Of a stretch of 64,000 bases of DNA, positions 36,600 through 48,830 are shown piece after piece (the first letter of the stretch is position 1; each line of letters starts with the position of its first letter). The stretch is from Augochlora pura (Eukaryota > Arthropoda > Insecta > Hymenoptera > Halictidae): positions 17,039,714 to 17,103,713 of the forward strand of contig NC_135777.1 in assembly GCF_028453695.1 (NCBI RefSeq), written 5' to 3'. The position numbers were made by a program, and so were the translations under genes. The notes below the pieces were generated by a model. It ran no database searches. It was not told where the DNA came from and saw nothing but the letters and a program-made list of their open reading frames with translations.

Positions 36600-38080
36600 T
36601 AGATTTTTAACCCGGTGGCGCCCGCTGTTTTTAAAAACCGGCCCCGCCGCTCCTCTATTTTTCGTTTCGAAAACCAAATTGTTACACGGATTTATACTTC
36701 AGATATTTGCCGGGCTGTGGCTTACACGCAGGCTTTTAGAACACACCGATACAAAAAATTCAACAGACGCGTCCATTCTTAATAAAGTTCTGGATTACTC
36801 ATCAAATATTAACGCGGAACATTCGCCGAATTTTCGGTTCGGTTTTGATTCGAATTTTCAACACGTTTCGATTTTTTTTACTTAAATTATTAACAGAGCA
36901 TTGTATCACACATGAAAATAGATACTTGTATCCCATGAAAATTGGAGCTTCGTGTTAACATTTACGGTATAATTCTCTTCCGCATTCTGTTAACATGATC
37001 CTGTTTATCGTGGATGCGAAGTGCCACGGATGCGAAACGTCGATTGGTTGAAAATTTTATTTAACTCATAAAGGAATAGTAATTACCGCTAATTAAGGGA
37101 GTAGTGCATAAAGCTCTACTTAATACGTTGCCTTACTTTATAAAATAGTTCATTTAATTGAACGTCATGATACGCTGTAATATCATTATCAGAATTTTAA
37201 TTAATACATTTAAATTTCATGCCCTGTATTAATAGTAATAGAGATAGTACAACGTTACGTGGAAATATATTGTCCTTGTCGAGATAGAACGGTGAAAGAG
37301 ATGTACGACATCGATTATTATTTCTCTACGGAAACAAAAAAGTTCCTAAATTATTGATTTATAGACTTTTCAGTCAACTATATTTTCTTTTTATCTAAAA
37401 CGGAGGCTCATATCGACTTCGATATGTACGGTCATTAAATTATCTAACAAAATCATACCGTATATTGCAATATTATTCTGATAAAATATTAGAACAACTG
37501 TAAATTAAAAAATGTCATTCGAAAAATTGAATTTTAATCATTTCAAAATAATAGAATCAGAAGACCGCAAATTCGTATAGTATTTACTTATAAAACGCAG
37601 AGCAATTTTTATATATATTATTAGTTTAACTCAGTTTAAATATCGCGGAGTTTATTTAAGAGATTGCAATATTATCGGAGATAAATGTTTCTCATACATC
37701 CACCACTAAACATTATTTGAAAGAATTATTTTTCAAGATAATAATTACAGTGGATAATTCTGATTCATATAAATAGCAAACAGATGTTTAAAAATATTCT
37801 CGAATATAAAACTGTGACATATAACTAACCTTTGAATCCTGTGCAATATGAACAAATGTGTAATTCAATTACTTGATATATTTGCATGACGTTGTTATTA
37901 GCATAATTACTTAAATATACTTAATTATTGATATACTTATTTGAATTTACTTATTATATTTAATATATAATACAAATGATTTATATTATACTATTTACAA
38001 TATAATGGAACGGTATTTACAGTATGCGAAGGTACATAGTAGTTAAATTTATCCGCTGCTATTACAGTCAGCAGACTGTT
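36600..38080. other. AT-rich intronic stretch
   Basis: It is AT-rich with no credible coding potential and nothing else recognised. Confidence 0.55.
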
Positions 38081-38088
38081 CCTTAGCT

Positions 38089-38520
38089 TTACGAATATCC
38101 TTCCAGGAGTTGGATGATCCTTTCCCATCTTCGGCAAATCCTCCAACGCTCCTGATCTCCTGGGAGAAGGAGGTCACACGGTAGCCTTACCCACATTCCC
38201 GTGCGATAAACCGGGAAACCTGACAATAAGCGCAAGGATGCCCGATGCCCGACACCGCGCACGTATCCGTGTAGGAAATAGGAATACACCAAGGACACGA
38301 GGCTGATGGCGGTCCAAAGGGGATGTAGCTCGGTGGCGGAACCAGGGTTACAGAATATCGCAGGATCTGTCGAAGATCCCCTCGCAAGTGGTCGACCGTT
38401 TGCCGCAGATTTCGGCACGGCGCAGGACAAGAAACGGTTTCATAAAGTCCTGGTGGCGAAACTCCTTCTAAATCTAGATAAATCCGCGAAATCCTAGCGC
38501 GCGGCACACTTATTCACTTC
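38089..38520. other. CpG-rich block with paired GGAT sites
   Basis: GC-rich islet containing GGATGATCC (38112-38120) and GGATCTGTCGAAGATCC (38363-38379), both palindromic GGAT pairs. Antisense frames 38089-38430 and 38187-38507 overlap and are not similar to anything recognised. A regulatory role is inferred. Confidence 0.35.
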
Positions 38521-40080
38521 GACCCTCTAAACCGCCGGTTTAATATTTAATGTTTCTATTATTGCGACGGTGCCGCTGGATACCGAATACGTACTTTCAC
38601 GTAGCTCCGCTTTAAATGGCCCGCGTAGCATTTATAGCGTATAAGTCTTTATTAATTGCAAACCATGCGGTCGCTAATGACTTTGCAGCGAACGCGAACA
38701 TGGTAAAATAAATACATTTGTAAGAAAAGAATTTGTTCGGAATAACGTATAACTTATTCTTATCGAATTGTTTAACAATGTGTACAGTTAATTCTGTACA
38801 TTTGTTGTCCCTCAGCTGGTTAACAAAAATTGACATATTGGAAAGAGGAGATTACATTTTCGTATTTTATTGCCAACAACATATTATATATATATATTTT
38901 TGTTTTTAATTTAAATATTAATAATATTTATAATTTCAATATTATAAATATTTATCAATATTTTATATTTTAAAGGATAAAAAAGTGTTAATATAATTCA
39001 TATTTATACATATGCTTTTATGCGGTGTCATGGTGCTAATAACAACGCTTTAAGGGGTTCCTAGTTTAAACATATAAAGAAAAAATTATTAACAAAATAA
39101 TTTCCTCTTATTTTCTATGGCTTATGTAAAGTACTGATATTATTATAATAAATCTATACGTGGTAGACTATGTCAGTGTTGTACAGTAAAATTCAGATGC
39201 ATAATACGTTAATCGAGCCGTTTCTAAACAGTATTATCTTTCATTTTAATCCTCGTATGCTCCAGCTTAACGGCAAATTGAAAACCCATTTTTCGTAGCC
39301 GCCGTAGTTCTACATATACATAGCGTAACGATTATTGCATTAGAAGATTCCATGATAATGTAATCTTATCAGGCCGTAGTACAGATAAATTAAAATGATC
39401 GGGTGAAGTGTGAATCGCGACTAGGGGGGCATAGATTTTCATTAAAGATTAGAGAGACAGTCCGAAACATGTACGTTTACAGCTCGATTATAGATAAATA
39501 GTTTAAACTTTATCTTTTATTTAATTTGGATTTTTAATTAATTTAATTTTTTGAAGCGTTAGCTGAATTAACTATATTCGAAGCATCGATCACTGGAATC
39601 TTTTACAGCGTGAACCACGTTAATATAAATGAACTTGGAAATTAAGAACGAAACAAATTTTACTATGACTATTAGAATACAATAGAGTAGCATCCACTAT
39701 ATTAAATTTTAACTTTCCATTTATATCTTCATTTATAGGTTATTTTAGTGTGCTCGCAACATCTAAGGAGTCGTCAAGGATCACGTATTTTATTGAATTA
39801 ACATGCGTGGTACATAAATACATTAATGTATATTCATACTAAACAAATAAATGGGAATATATAGAATATAGAGTGTACATACTATTACAATATAATATGT
39901 AATAGTGTATAATCGTATATATAAACATAAAAGTAGGTTCAATTACATATTAATAGTCTTACAATAGTAGTTACTCACAATTAATTTCCGAGAAGTCTTA
40001 TCTGACCGCATTTCCGCTGCTGTAACATTCATCGCTAAAAATCGTCACGCAATTTTCCCAACAAAATCTGAAAACTGATC
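38521..40080. other. AT-rich intronic stretch
   Basis: AT-rich with runs of TATA and AATATTT near 38880-38980 and 39780-39960. No feature beyond simple AT sequence is supported. Confidence 0.55.
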
Positions 40081-40084
40081 TCTC

Positions 40085-40580
40085 CTGGTTGGCGCGTCGA
40101 CAGCTCAAGGACCCACCGCCAAAGGATCCTGCTCGCAGGAGGGATTCGTTCGTCGCTCATGGGTTCCTGGTAATAAAACCCCCTATACTCTGTCTAAATC
40201 TAGGATCAGCGTGATCCTGAGGCTCTCCCGCGCAATCCTTTCGGCGTGGAAGGACGCCGTGCGCCGGATCTATATAACCCTGATACGGAAAGCCCTTCGA
40301 TTCCAACTGAAATAGAACGGCAGGCGAACCCTGCCGGCGCACACGGCCGCAGCTTTTCGCTTTCTTTCATACTTTCCTACTGACTTAAGGATTCGCGTAT
40401 CCTTAAAAGCCTACCATCGGTCCTGGCGATCCCCGGCCATCAGCCATTCCGTTTCACCTACCGCGGAACGGGAGTCCTGTCGAAGGAGCTCGCCAGGATC
40501 AAGGAGGGAAATCCTGTTCTTCTCGTTTTTAACTGTCCCTCGAACGCGAAACTGAATCGCAAAACACTTTTTTACCGGAC
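40085..40580. promoter_or_regulatory. CpG-rich block with three AGGAT palindromes
   Basis: The block contains AGGATCCT (40123-40130), AGGATCAGCGTGATCCT (40202-40218, 3-nt spacer) and TTAAGGATTCGCGTATCCTTAA (40385-40406, 8-bp arms). Further AGGATC and ATCCTG words lie at 40491-40520. The spacers differ (0, 3 and 6 nt) while the half-site is kept, which looks like a binding-site cluster and not a duplicated repeat. The antisense frame 40157-40342 is not convincing. Confidence 0.4.
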
Positions 40581-41116
40581 ACGCTGAGCTTACTTTCTAC
40601 GTGACTTGCGACTTCGCGGATACCGTCTCCGCAACGGCATAATGCGGTCACATGTTTCACGTATTTGGCATATTAAATATCATACGCGCGCAGATCTTAA
40701 TGGCACTAAATACGGGGCTCGTGGATTCTTAGCGTCTCGGAGATTTCGAATCGCTGCGTCGCAAGACTCGGCGAATAGGCGAAATTCTTCTTTCGGACAT
40801 TTGCGACTTTTGAGATATAACAAACCTATAAAGTTCCTAGCTTAGGGTTGCAAGCTTAAGGAACCGAGCTCTCCAACGTCATTTTTTTTCTGTGCGATAT
40901 ATTTTCAAAAATATCCTTTCGGAAGTGTAACACTGTCGATCAACGCAAGGATGCTTTGGAGAATAGTTATCGTGAAATAATCGTGGAGAAGTGCGCGAGC
41001 ATCGTTGAAAACATTAAGGTTATGTCTAAAATTCCACTTATATACACCGCGAATTAACAGGAAGAAAATAATTGAAATTTAGTCATTCGTGATGCCACTG
41101 GACTGTTATTTTAAAC

Positions 41117-41128
41117 CACCCTGTATAC
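41117..41128 (-). mobile_element. TACAGGGTGG terminus (weak)
   Basis: CCACCCTGTATA reads TACAGGGTGG on the minus strand, like the terminus at 34925. A weaker CCACCCTGT occurs at 61250. Too little similarity is visible to delimit an element. Confidence 0.2.
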
Positions 41129-41448
41129 GCTTATCGTGTGCGGCTCGGCGGCGTACAGAAAATTGACGGCCGTCCCCGAAATCAATCACGGATCGTCCCT
41201 AGATCGTACGAATACGTATAAAGCCGTAATAAATTCGCAGATCATCGTTCCGAAAGAAGTCGTTCTTTCCCCGAGTTAATCCTCGATCCTCGGAGCAGAA
41301 CGAAATAATCTGAGATTAAGGCTGGTCCTACGACATGCCTGAACAAACGGTGTGCAGCCCGGGTATCTATACTTCTTGCATACGACTCCCGGCACTTGCG
41401 GAGGAAAACGTGAGAAAAAGCAACAAAACTGGCGGGGACCAAGAGATA

Positions 41449-41474
41449 GGGGGAGGGGAGGGGTGGGGAGGGGA
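41449..41474 (+). other. Strong G-quadruplex candidate
   Basis: Five runs of four or more G are separated by single A or T bases (GGGGGAGGGGAGGGGTGGGG then AGGGG). Single-nucleotide loops favour very stable parallel G-quadruplexes. It lies in a 200-bp purine-rich tract on the + strand. Confidence 0.75.
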
Positions 41475-42102
41475 GCAAAGGAAAGCGAACGAAGGAGAAG
41501 AAAAATAGTGGGGTGGATCGAGAGAAAGAATCGCAGGGAAGGGAGGGGGGAGAAAAGGTACTCGGAGGGTGGAGGAGCCAGTCGCTGTGTCCTGCCTCGC
41601 GAATTTCCGAAGTTCAAGAACTGGCCTTCTCAAGGCTTCTTCTATTTTTGTTTCGTTTATTTTTGTTTTGTTTATTCTCGTCTTTATTTCTCTTTATTTA
41701 TGCAAGCTTTTCTGCAAGCTTCACAGTTCTGTGTTCTATTTTCAGATGCTCCGTTTTTTACGCGCTTCGATCGCAACGATTAAATGGTTAATTGAAAATA
41801 GAACTATTCGAATCTCGTTCGATAGATAGAAAATCAATTTGTACTTGAAGATAAACGAAAGACACGGAAATTGGCTCGGCCACGGTAACTGGCTCCGGCT
41901 ACCCTGCGCGTATCTTAACTGCGTCTCGAATGGGGGGCACTGCCACAAATCTCGATCTTCCTGCTCGGTCTCCCAGTCAGCTGAGCCGCACCGGGGAGAA
42001 AGGGAAAAGGAAATAATTTCCCTAGGTCGACCTGGTTAAGATTCATAATTTACGATCTTGGAAATAATCCGCGGCGCGGAGTAGTCCGGGGGCTAGGGGG
42101 TA

Positions 42103-42128
42103 GGAGGAGGAGGAGGAGGAGGAGGAGG
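42103..42128. repeat. (GGA)8 microsatellite
   Basis: A pure GGA trinucleotide run flanked by G5 and G4 runs. Confidence 0.85.
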
Positions 42129-42334
42129 TGGGGTTAGACTTCACGGCGGGGAGGGAAAAGTGTGTGTATATGAAAAAAGAGAGCGGAGGTAGGACTTATC
42201 CTTTGATCCAGGATTTATTTAACTACGGTCCCAGCGCGAGCTTATCCCGGGGGAGGTTTTAGCCATCGAGGGGCCACGCTATTGATTTTTAGCTCAAGGA
42301 TTAAAAGCGCACTTCCGTGATGCTGTGTGCAGGT

Positions 42335-42500
42335 TCCTCTGTGTACGTGTGTCCACGCGTGTGTGTGTTGTCGCGCGCGGCTACGTGTGCGCGCGTACCA
42401 CGATCTCTCCGTGTCCCTCTACGTGTGCGCGCGTTTGTGTGTTACAAAATAATCATGAGCGCGCACACGCACGGTCACGCGCGCACGCACACAACGGGGA
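42335..42500. repeat. Alternating TG/CG then CA/CG tracts
   Basis: TGTGTACGTGTG-type sequence (42338-42440) is followed by its rough complement, GCGCGCACACGCACG-type (42457-42496). Alternating purine-pyrimidine DNA is prone to Z-DNA, and the two halves could also pair as an imperfect hairpin. The frames at 42317-42604 and 42325-42543 are translations of this alternation. Confidence 0.65.
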
Positions 42501-42669
42501 CAGGGAGGAATACAGGTATACACGTTTTGAGTGTACATTATGATCGTGACGCGAAATGGGCACGGTATATGTATATATATATCTCTATTTGCACGTCGAC
42601 GTAAGAATGATGGACGTTTACCTCTTTTAGAAAGCAGCCGATGATTAAATCGAACGTAGACGTGCGAGC

Positions 42670-42684
42670 TCGCGCGCGCGCGCC
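42670..42684. repeat. (CG)n tract
   Basis: GAGCTCGCGCGCGCGCGCCC contains about six CG dinucleotides in a row, a Z-DNA-prone and CpG-dense site. Confidence 0.75.
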
Positions 42685-42749
42685 CGTAAAAATCAGTTAT
42701 ACCGCGTTGTTGAATTGATTCGCGCGGCGTTAATGATTTTACGATTAAA

Positions 42750-45700
42750 TGAATGTTTGAAATATTGATCCGGCGCGGCGTTTCGTAAATTTCCGTTATA
42801 CTGCTTCGACGAGAGCTGAGAAAGCCTGTACGCGTTTGTGTTCTAGAATACGGCTAATTATTTGTGGTGGCTGACGACTTGGGGGATAATTTATTAAAAT
42901 TTGGTTGTTTAATTTTCTTTTAGGTATAGTGAAGTTTTTACGCGCGCAGCCGTTTAATATCGGGAGAAATTGTAAATATTAATAATACCTGCGTGTAACG
43001 ATCGTGCGCGATGTAGTAAAAACGGTAAATTACTATAACGAAATTACGTAGAAAGTGCAATAAGTTATGCTCGTGTGCGATAATAAATACACGCATGATA
43101 AATCCAAGTGTAAGGTCGGATTTGCGCGTAACTTATCGCTCGATTATCTTTTGTCAGTAATCAAACCAGCTGGTATATTGTCTATTATACGGTACGTTTT
43201 CGTTTCCGCCATTGGCCCCATTCACGAGATTACGCGGAAAATTTGTAGCGCTGAAATCAGAAAGATGATAATCACATTTTATTTCCCGTCGCGAAGTTTA
43301 ATAACACCTGACTTCATAATGAACTATGACGGTAAAATATAATCGGTAAAACCGATCGCAAAGTGGCGGTTTTAATCTTTTCCCAATGTAAAATTCAATT
43401 GCCTCACAGATTCGCCGGGCACATAATAAACAATCCAATTCAGTGCGTCGGCTAAAGAATGTTTTTTAATCGGAATCGTAAAACGTATTATTGTACTAAT
43501 TTCAAACGAAGAAACGTGTTTTAAGTGCTTCGGCTTTAGTTTACGTCGTGATTTTCTACATTCTCTTAATTGACATAGATTGTTTTAAGATCAATAATAT
43601 AATCATCTATACTGTGGTATTATCAGTATAAAATGGCGAACAAAGTATTTTAAAAACAGTAATTTGATAAATACGATCTTAAAACGCCAAGAAAGTGAAA
43701 TTAAAATATATATTATATATTAAATTAAATATATTGAAATTTATCTATTTGTTGGAACGAATGTGTTACGAAATTCTGAATAAATTTTAATATTCGTATT
43801 TTCGTGATACTTCGATAAATTAAAGAAGAATATTTTCGATTTACACTTGCATTACCTCCGTATATAAGACGCCTAAAATATATTGTTATTAATAAACGAA
43901 ATATTTGATATTTATTGTTTCCTGTCGTTGAGTGTATTTTTTATTACGTTATATTTTTATCTTTACAGCGTGGTAACCCGTTTAAGATGAATTCAACGAG
44001 GTCCCATTTATGCCACTTCTCTTTATGAAAAATGTTGAAACGATCTAAAAAAACTAGCATTGGATCATGACACGCTCCCGACTGTCGCGACTGCTCATTT
44101 AGTCTATTTAATCTTCGCCACACTGAATATATTAGCGCGAAAATTCATTTACTGCACTGTTTTTTTGCTGCGACATTAGTTTACGATCAATCTTAGAATT
44201 TCTACGTCTGCAGCTTTTCAATGGAAAAGTATTGGTGAGAAATTGCATAAGCGACATACAGTTACGATTTAATAAGTACCGACGATATACCATAAAACTC
44301 ACAGACGCAAACTAAACCGAATGAAGCATTCAAATTTATAGTAAATGCAATAAGTATGTAACTTAATTTTTTATATATTTATCCATTTTGTACAAAAATT
44401 ATAAGATTGAACTTGCTGAAGTTCTTCACCGTTTTTATAGCAGTATTTATCTAAATAAAGGAATATCCAGTGGAATTAGCATTGTGATTTTATTAATTAT
44501 AAAATAAAAGATGTAAAATTGGTCATTTTGCACTGCGGTGTTAGTGTTAACTTCTGCAGTTAATTGAAGCGACTGCAATCATAGTAACGTAAGTCAAAAT
44601 TCAATTTAATTTAATTAATCAAAAGACAACTGGAATAAGTGATAAAGTTACTATAAATCAATTTAATCGAGTTATTATATCTTAAACTTATTTGAATTAA
44701 CTCTAAATTATTTTAGAAATAAATTTGGTCAGTAAACAATACAAATGTAAGGAAACAATAACACTTCTTTGTCACAACAAGAAAAATGGAACAAACGACA
44801 CCACGATTCTTAACCCGCTCGATTCTGGTCTGGCTCGATTGTTATGGGCCCATTACTTATTTCCCCTAAGTGAAAGTTTACGCCGATTGCGGTGGATCGA
44901 GAATGCGCGAACTTTTCGCGAGTCCGCGCGAGAGCGGAGGCGACCGATAAACCGCGCGCGGGGTGCATAAATCATCGTGTTGATTAACCCTCCCGCATTA
45001 GCACCTTCCTTCTTTTTTCTTCCACGATCTCTCCCGTTCCTCGTATTTTTCTTTCGATAACGTGTTCCGTTACGATTCCATCCGGTCGCGGGTGCGTCCG
45101 ACTCCAAAGTGCAACGAACGACGCACGGCTCCCGAAAGCTGACAATCGGATGCGCGAAAGGGGTTGATAAAAAAAGGTGGCGGCGCGGGTTGCACTGTAC
45201 TGTGTATATTGCTACTCTTATGCATTCGCTGCATTCTTGTTCTTCTAAAAGTTTTCGTTCTAAGATTTCAATATTTATAAATTTATAATTAATTCCTCAA
45301 GACATTTATTTTATTGCAATTTTCCTAACCCGCAATACCCATTTCTCAAAATGTTTTGTTATGGAATCAAAATTCTTAATTATTTTTTATATCTTTCCAA
45401 CCAACTGTAATTTTCGCTAAGCCATTTTCTGCTAAACTATTTTCTCTAATTTCTAAGAAAATATAAAATCGATCGACCCAAAGAGTTAATTCCATTCTAA
45501 GAACCGGTCTGAATACTTTAGCCGAATCAATGTACAATTGCGTCGATGCTTTGTGAATTATTTCGCGTTCAGAGCTCGAAAGTCGAAATTGCGACGCGCG
45601 GTAGGGGGTTGATAAAGAAAGAGTCGGTGCTCGGGAGACACGCGTCAATGTTGCGGCTGGCAGCGAAGTGCAGCGCGATGCGCCGATCGACGGCTTTGGG

Positions 45701-46085
45701 AATATACGGTCGGCTATCTTCGCGGGTCACCGGTCACGGCTGCCGGCTTAATCTTCGAGCGCGTCCCCCTGAGAAGAGGAACAAGACGAAGGAGACGCAG
45801 AAGAACCAGGGTCGAGACTTATCTTTATCCGGGCAGCTAACAACTGTTGAGCACCGGCTGGCTTCGCCGCATTGCTGTCCGATTAGCCGTTATGTTTTAA
45901 TCGATGCCTCCGGTCCCATATCGATCCCGACGTATTGTGTCGCAAGGAGTACCCTCGTGATTCCGCCTACCCCCACTGTGCAACAAGGGCAACGATTATA
46001 TTTTATCCAAATAACGGAATTTTATTCGTAAAATTTATTGCGTATATTATATATATAATATAATAAAATTTTATTCGAAAATAAT
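42750..46085. other. Mostly AT-rich intronic stretch
   Basis: GC-richer patches lie at 44800-45200 and 45550-45980. The 161-codon frame at 45546-46031 has no recognisable domain, no splice context and random composition, so it is not accepted. Confidence 0.5.
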
Positions 46086-46089
46086 TTCA

Positions 46090-46335
46090 TTAACCCTTTT
46101 TACTCGAGTGGTGACTCTAAGGCACCACTAAGATTATTCTATCGCGTCACAAAATAATTTTTATACTAACAAAGTTCAGATTACAAAAATTGTCAACAGT
46201 AAAACTATTGGCATGAGTCACGAGAAATAATATCATATGTATAAAATATATTTTGTCACATAAAATGGAAATACTATAAGACAGAAAAATTATTTTAGTT
46301 TTAGAGTTAAAATGGCTTCGAGTGCAAAGAGTTCA
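46090..46335. mobile_element. piggyBac-type MITE (copy 3, both ends visible)
   Basis: The left end is TTAACCCTTTTTACTCGAG. The right end, read inversely, is TGAACTCTTTGCACTCGAAG. The two match at 8 of 12 outer positions and then across ACTCGA. The left target is TTAA and the right is TTCA. The subterminal hairpin AGTGGTG (46107-46113), 9-nt loop, CACCACT (46123-46129) is perfect. At about 245 bp with no coding capacity, it is a non-autonomous element. The piggyBac assignment rests on the TTAA target and CCCTTTG terminus. Confidence 0.65.
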
Positions 46336-46339
46336 AAAA

Positions 46340-47230
46340 TAGATTGTTCGTTATTAGAAGTAACGTTTTCATTCGTATATTTATTCAGTTCGAGTATTTT
46401 TCATTATCCAGAGGAGATTCTTTTACTGTAGTTGTCTTCGAGATAGCGTTTATAAACATTGACAATGATGGAGATATTCTGTTCATGTTTTTAAATACTA
46501 TGTCGGACGGAGGTAACTTTGAGGGAGCGGAACGCTGCGAGGGGAGTCGGGAGGCGTCGCTCTCGCATCGCCGTGTTGCGTGCACTTAATTCCGTGCCCT
46601 GGTCCAAACAGTGTTTAATAAATATTATAAATTGTGTCAAAAGCGATTTAGATGATTAAATATTAGTTTGAACGATTAGAAAAACTTTGATCGAGTATTA
46701 ATTAGTTATCTCTTTTCTTTAAAATTGCAATATCGAATAAAACGATGATCAAAATATTGATAAAAGGATTTCAATTACGTATTCGAATTTGAAAGGCGTT
46801 ACATGGTTGTAAAATAGACACATCTCTTCATCCCGTTTACTATGTTTTTTAGTATAATACTTATTCTAGTAAATAATAATCTTACCTATTTTAGTAAATA
46901 ATAATCCCAAAATGAACGTCTAGATTCTGATATATCACTATTAAAAAGATAGATTAAAAAGATCCTCCGTATCGGCTAGAAATTCTTTTATAAAATCGAA
47001 ATACAGACAGTGGGACCACGTAACGAATGAAAATCTTGATTTGTTCGGTTTCACGAGCCGCGCCACTTTCAAAATCACCAGCGCGCACATATATTCGACC
47101 GTACTTTATGGGCTCGTTACGTTATTCCTATCGCGTTACGATTCCGCGTCCAGTTCCACGACAGCGTCGGCTAAACGATGATCGTTAAGAAAACCGATTC
47201 CGCGCGAATCGAATATTAGTTAATTAAAAT
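46340..47230. other. AT-rich intronic stretch
   Basis: A short GC-rich patch lies at 46500-46600. There is a small duplicated word, TAGTAAATAATAATC, near 46868 and 46894. No gene is supported. Confidence 0.5.
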
Positions 47231-47352
47231 TCTTGCGGAGCGAACGCTCGCCGGTCCCGGGTGTCAGTCAGGTGGCGGAGTGCGCAAATGGTTATGGGTG
47301 TCTGCGAATAATATGTGCGTCCCTGCGAGCACGAGCTGTGTAAATCGTATTA

Positions 47353-47393
47353 GGGATTATTGCACGATCAAAAATATCCCTGCAGGATAATCC
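47353..47393. promoter_or_regulatory. GGATTA plus CAGGATAATCC sites
   Basis: GGATTA at 47353 and the palindromic GGATAATCC at 47385-47393 lie 30 bp apart. CAGGATAATCC also resembles the site preferred by Tramtrack-type zinc fingers. It belongs to the paired GGAT series. Confidence 0.35.
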
Positions 47394-47484
47394 CCGAAGG
47401 TGGCAACGATGTGTGAGTGGCATTAACTCCCGTGTGTACCATGATGCGTGTAGGTATACACTGATCCCTCTCGCCTTCGTTCTT

Positions 47485-47541
47485 CCTCTCTCTCTCTCCC
47501 TCTCTCTCTCTCCCTCTCTCTCTCTCCCTCTCTCTCTCTCT
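47485..47541. repeat. CT-rich minisatellite, 14-bp period
   Basis: CCC triplets recur every 14 bp (47498, 47512, 47526) inside a (CT)n run, giving unit CCCTCTCTCTCTCT. This is a higher-order repeat built from a microsatellite. TG/CG alternation follows at 47576-47605. Confidence 0.85.
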
Positions 47542-47779
47542 GCCATCGTATCTCCGGCCGCCGATTCCCTCTCTGCGCGCGTGTGTGCGTGTATGTGTGT
47601 ACCGGTTGACGGGGCGACTACGTGTGCGTTTGCCCCCACGTTAGCCTCTGCGAAAATCCACGCCTCTGCATCCTGTTTTCGATTTATCTTTCTCCTCTTT
47701 CAGCCTCTCGCGCGACCGGCCAGGTGATGTCATCGATGGGTGCCTCACGCGGGTACTTTCGGTAATCACGGCTGAAAAG

Positions 47780-48830
47780 TTTATTTCTTGAGCCTCCGTC
47801 GGGTTAGAACGGGCTTAAACGCTGATCGGAATCGATCAGACGTTTCGCATTAGTCCGAGCGGCGGACCGATCGGCTCCACGGCTAACAACACGGGTCTCG
47901 ATTCCCGCGGAGTTATGCGTGCTGTCGGTTTTAATGCCCTCGCTACCAGTATTTATATATCGGCAACAGCCTTCATAACAGATTGGCGGACATGAAATCA
48001 GCCGTTCGCAGGACAAATCGATTCACTTCAATTTTACAGCACCTGTCCCCGTGTTACCGTGCGAACCGAAAACTTTTCTCAACTCTTGCCTTCACGAGCG
48101 TAATCAACATGGAAAAATTATCGTCTTGTTAATGACACTAATGAGACGTGTGCTGTACAAAAAATTGTACTTTATCGCACGATTTTGAATTAGGAAAAAT
48201 GTTTTGGTTTGTTAGGAAAAAAATTTTGATTTTGTTATATAGTTTAAATATCCATAAACATAATGTATGTTACATTATTTACACTGTATCGATATTATTA
48301 AAAGTAGAAGTGAGTGTTTTTCTAACTTTTGTTTTTTACTAGATTTTTATCTTGTATAAAACTTCTCGAATATAATAGTAATGTATAATAATATATAATT
48401 TTCGCCCAATTCTAAATTTCTTGAGATAATACGTAACAGCAATGAAAACAATAAATCAAACAATTTTACTAGACAATGATCTATAATCAAACATATAATA
48501 ACTAGATTTCAGAATTTATGTAGATTCAATTTAAAATCCGACAAAGATTAGAAAATTTAAAATTATCAACGTGTTATTTCTAATCTACTAAAGCAATTAA
48601 GGAAAAAATAAACTTACTATTTACCTTCTATTTCATACGATTAATATAAGCAACATTCTTTGTCTAATCTAATAGCAACAATTTCAGCCCAATTCTAGTT
48701 ACTTTAAATCAACACTTAGACAAACATTAGCACAAAAATTCTCGAATACAAAAGCAAGAAAAGTGGTTAACAGAGCCCTCGTAACGAGATGTAATATTGA
48801 TCACTTTATCTGATTCGCTACTGTTATCCC
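47780..48830. other. Intronic stretch, no feature
   Basis: It is GC-moderate to 48070 and then AT-rich. Frames at 48148-48342 and elsewhere are random AT translations. Nothing is supported. Confidence 0.5.

Larger units (their letters stand above)
41240..42700. other. GC-rich and purine/alternating composite block
   Basis: It contains the G-quadruplex motif at 41449, G-rich and (GGA)n sequence at 42060-42130, an everted ATCCAGGAT at 42206-42214, GGATTA at 42298, and TG/CA/CG alternation from 42330. Open frames on both strands are compositional. No gene is accepted. Confidence 0.4.

Noticed and set aside
45546..46031. 161-codon + strand frame
   Set aside because: Random-looking composition, no domain, no splice sites, and it runs towards the AT-rich DNA that precedes a MITE.
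47292..47727. Opposed frames of 115 (minus) and 104 (plus) codons
   Set aside because: Both cross the CT minisatellite as Glu-Arg or Ser-Leu repeats.
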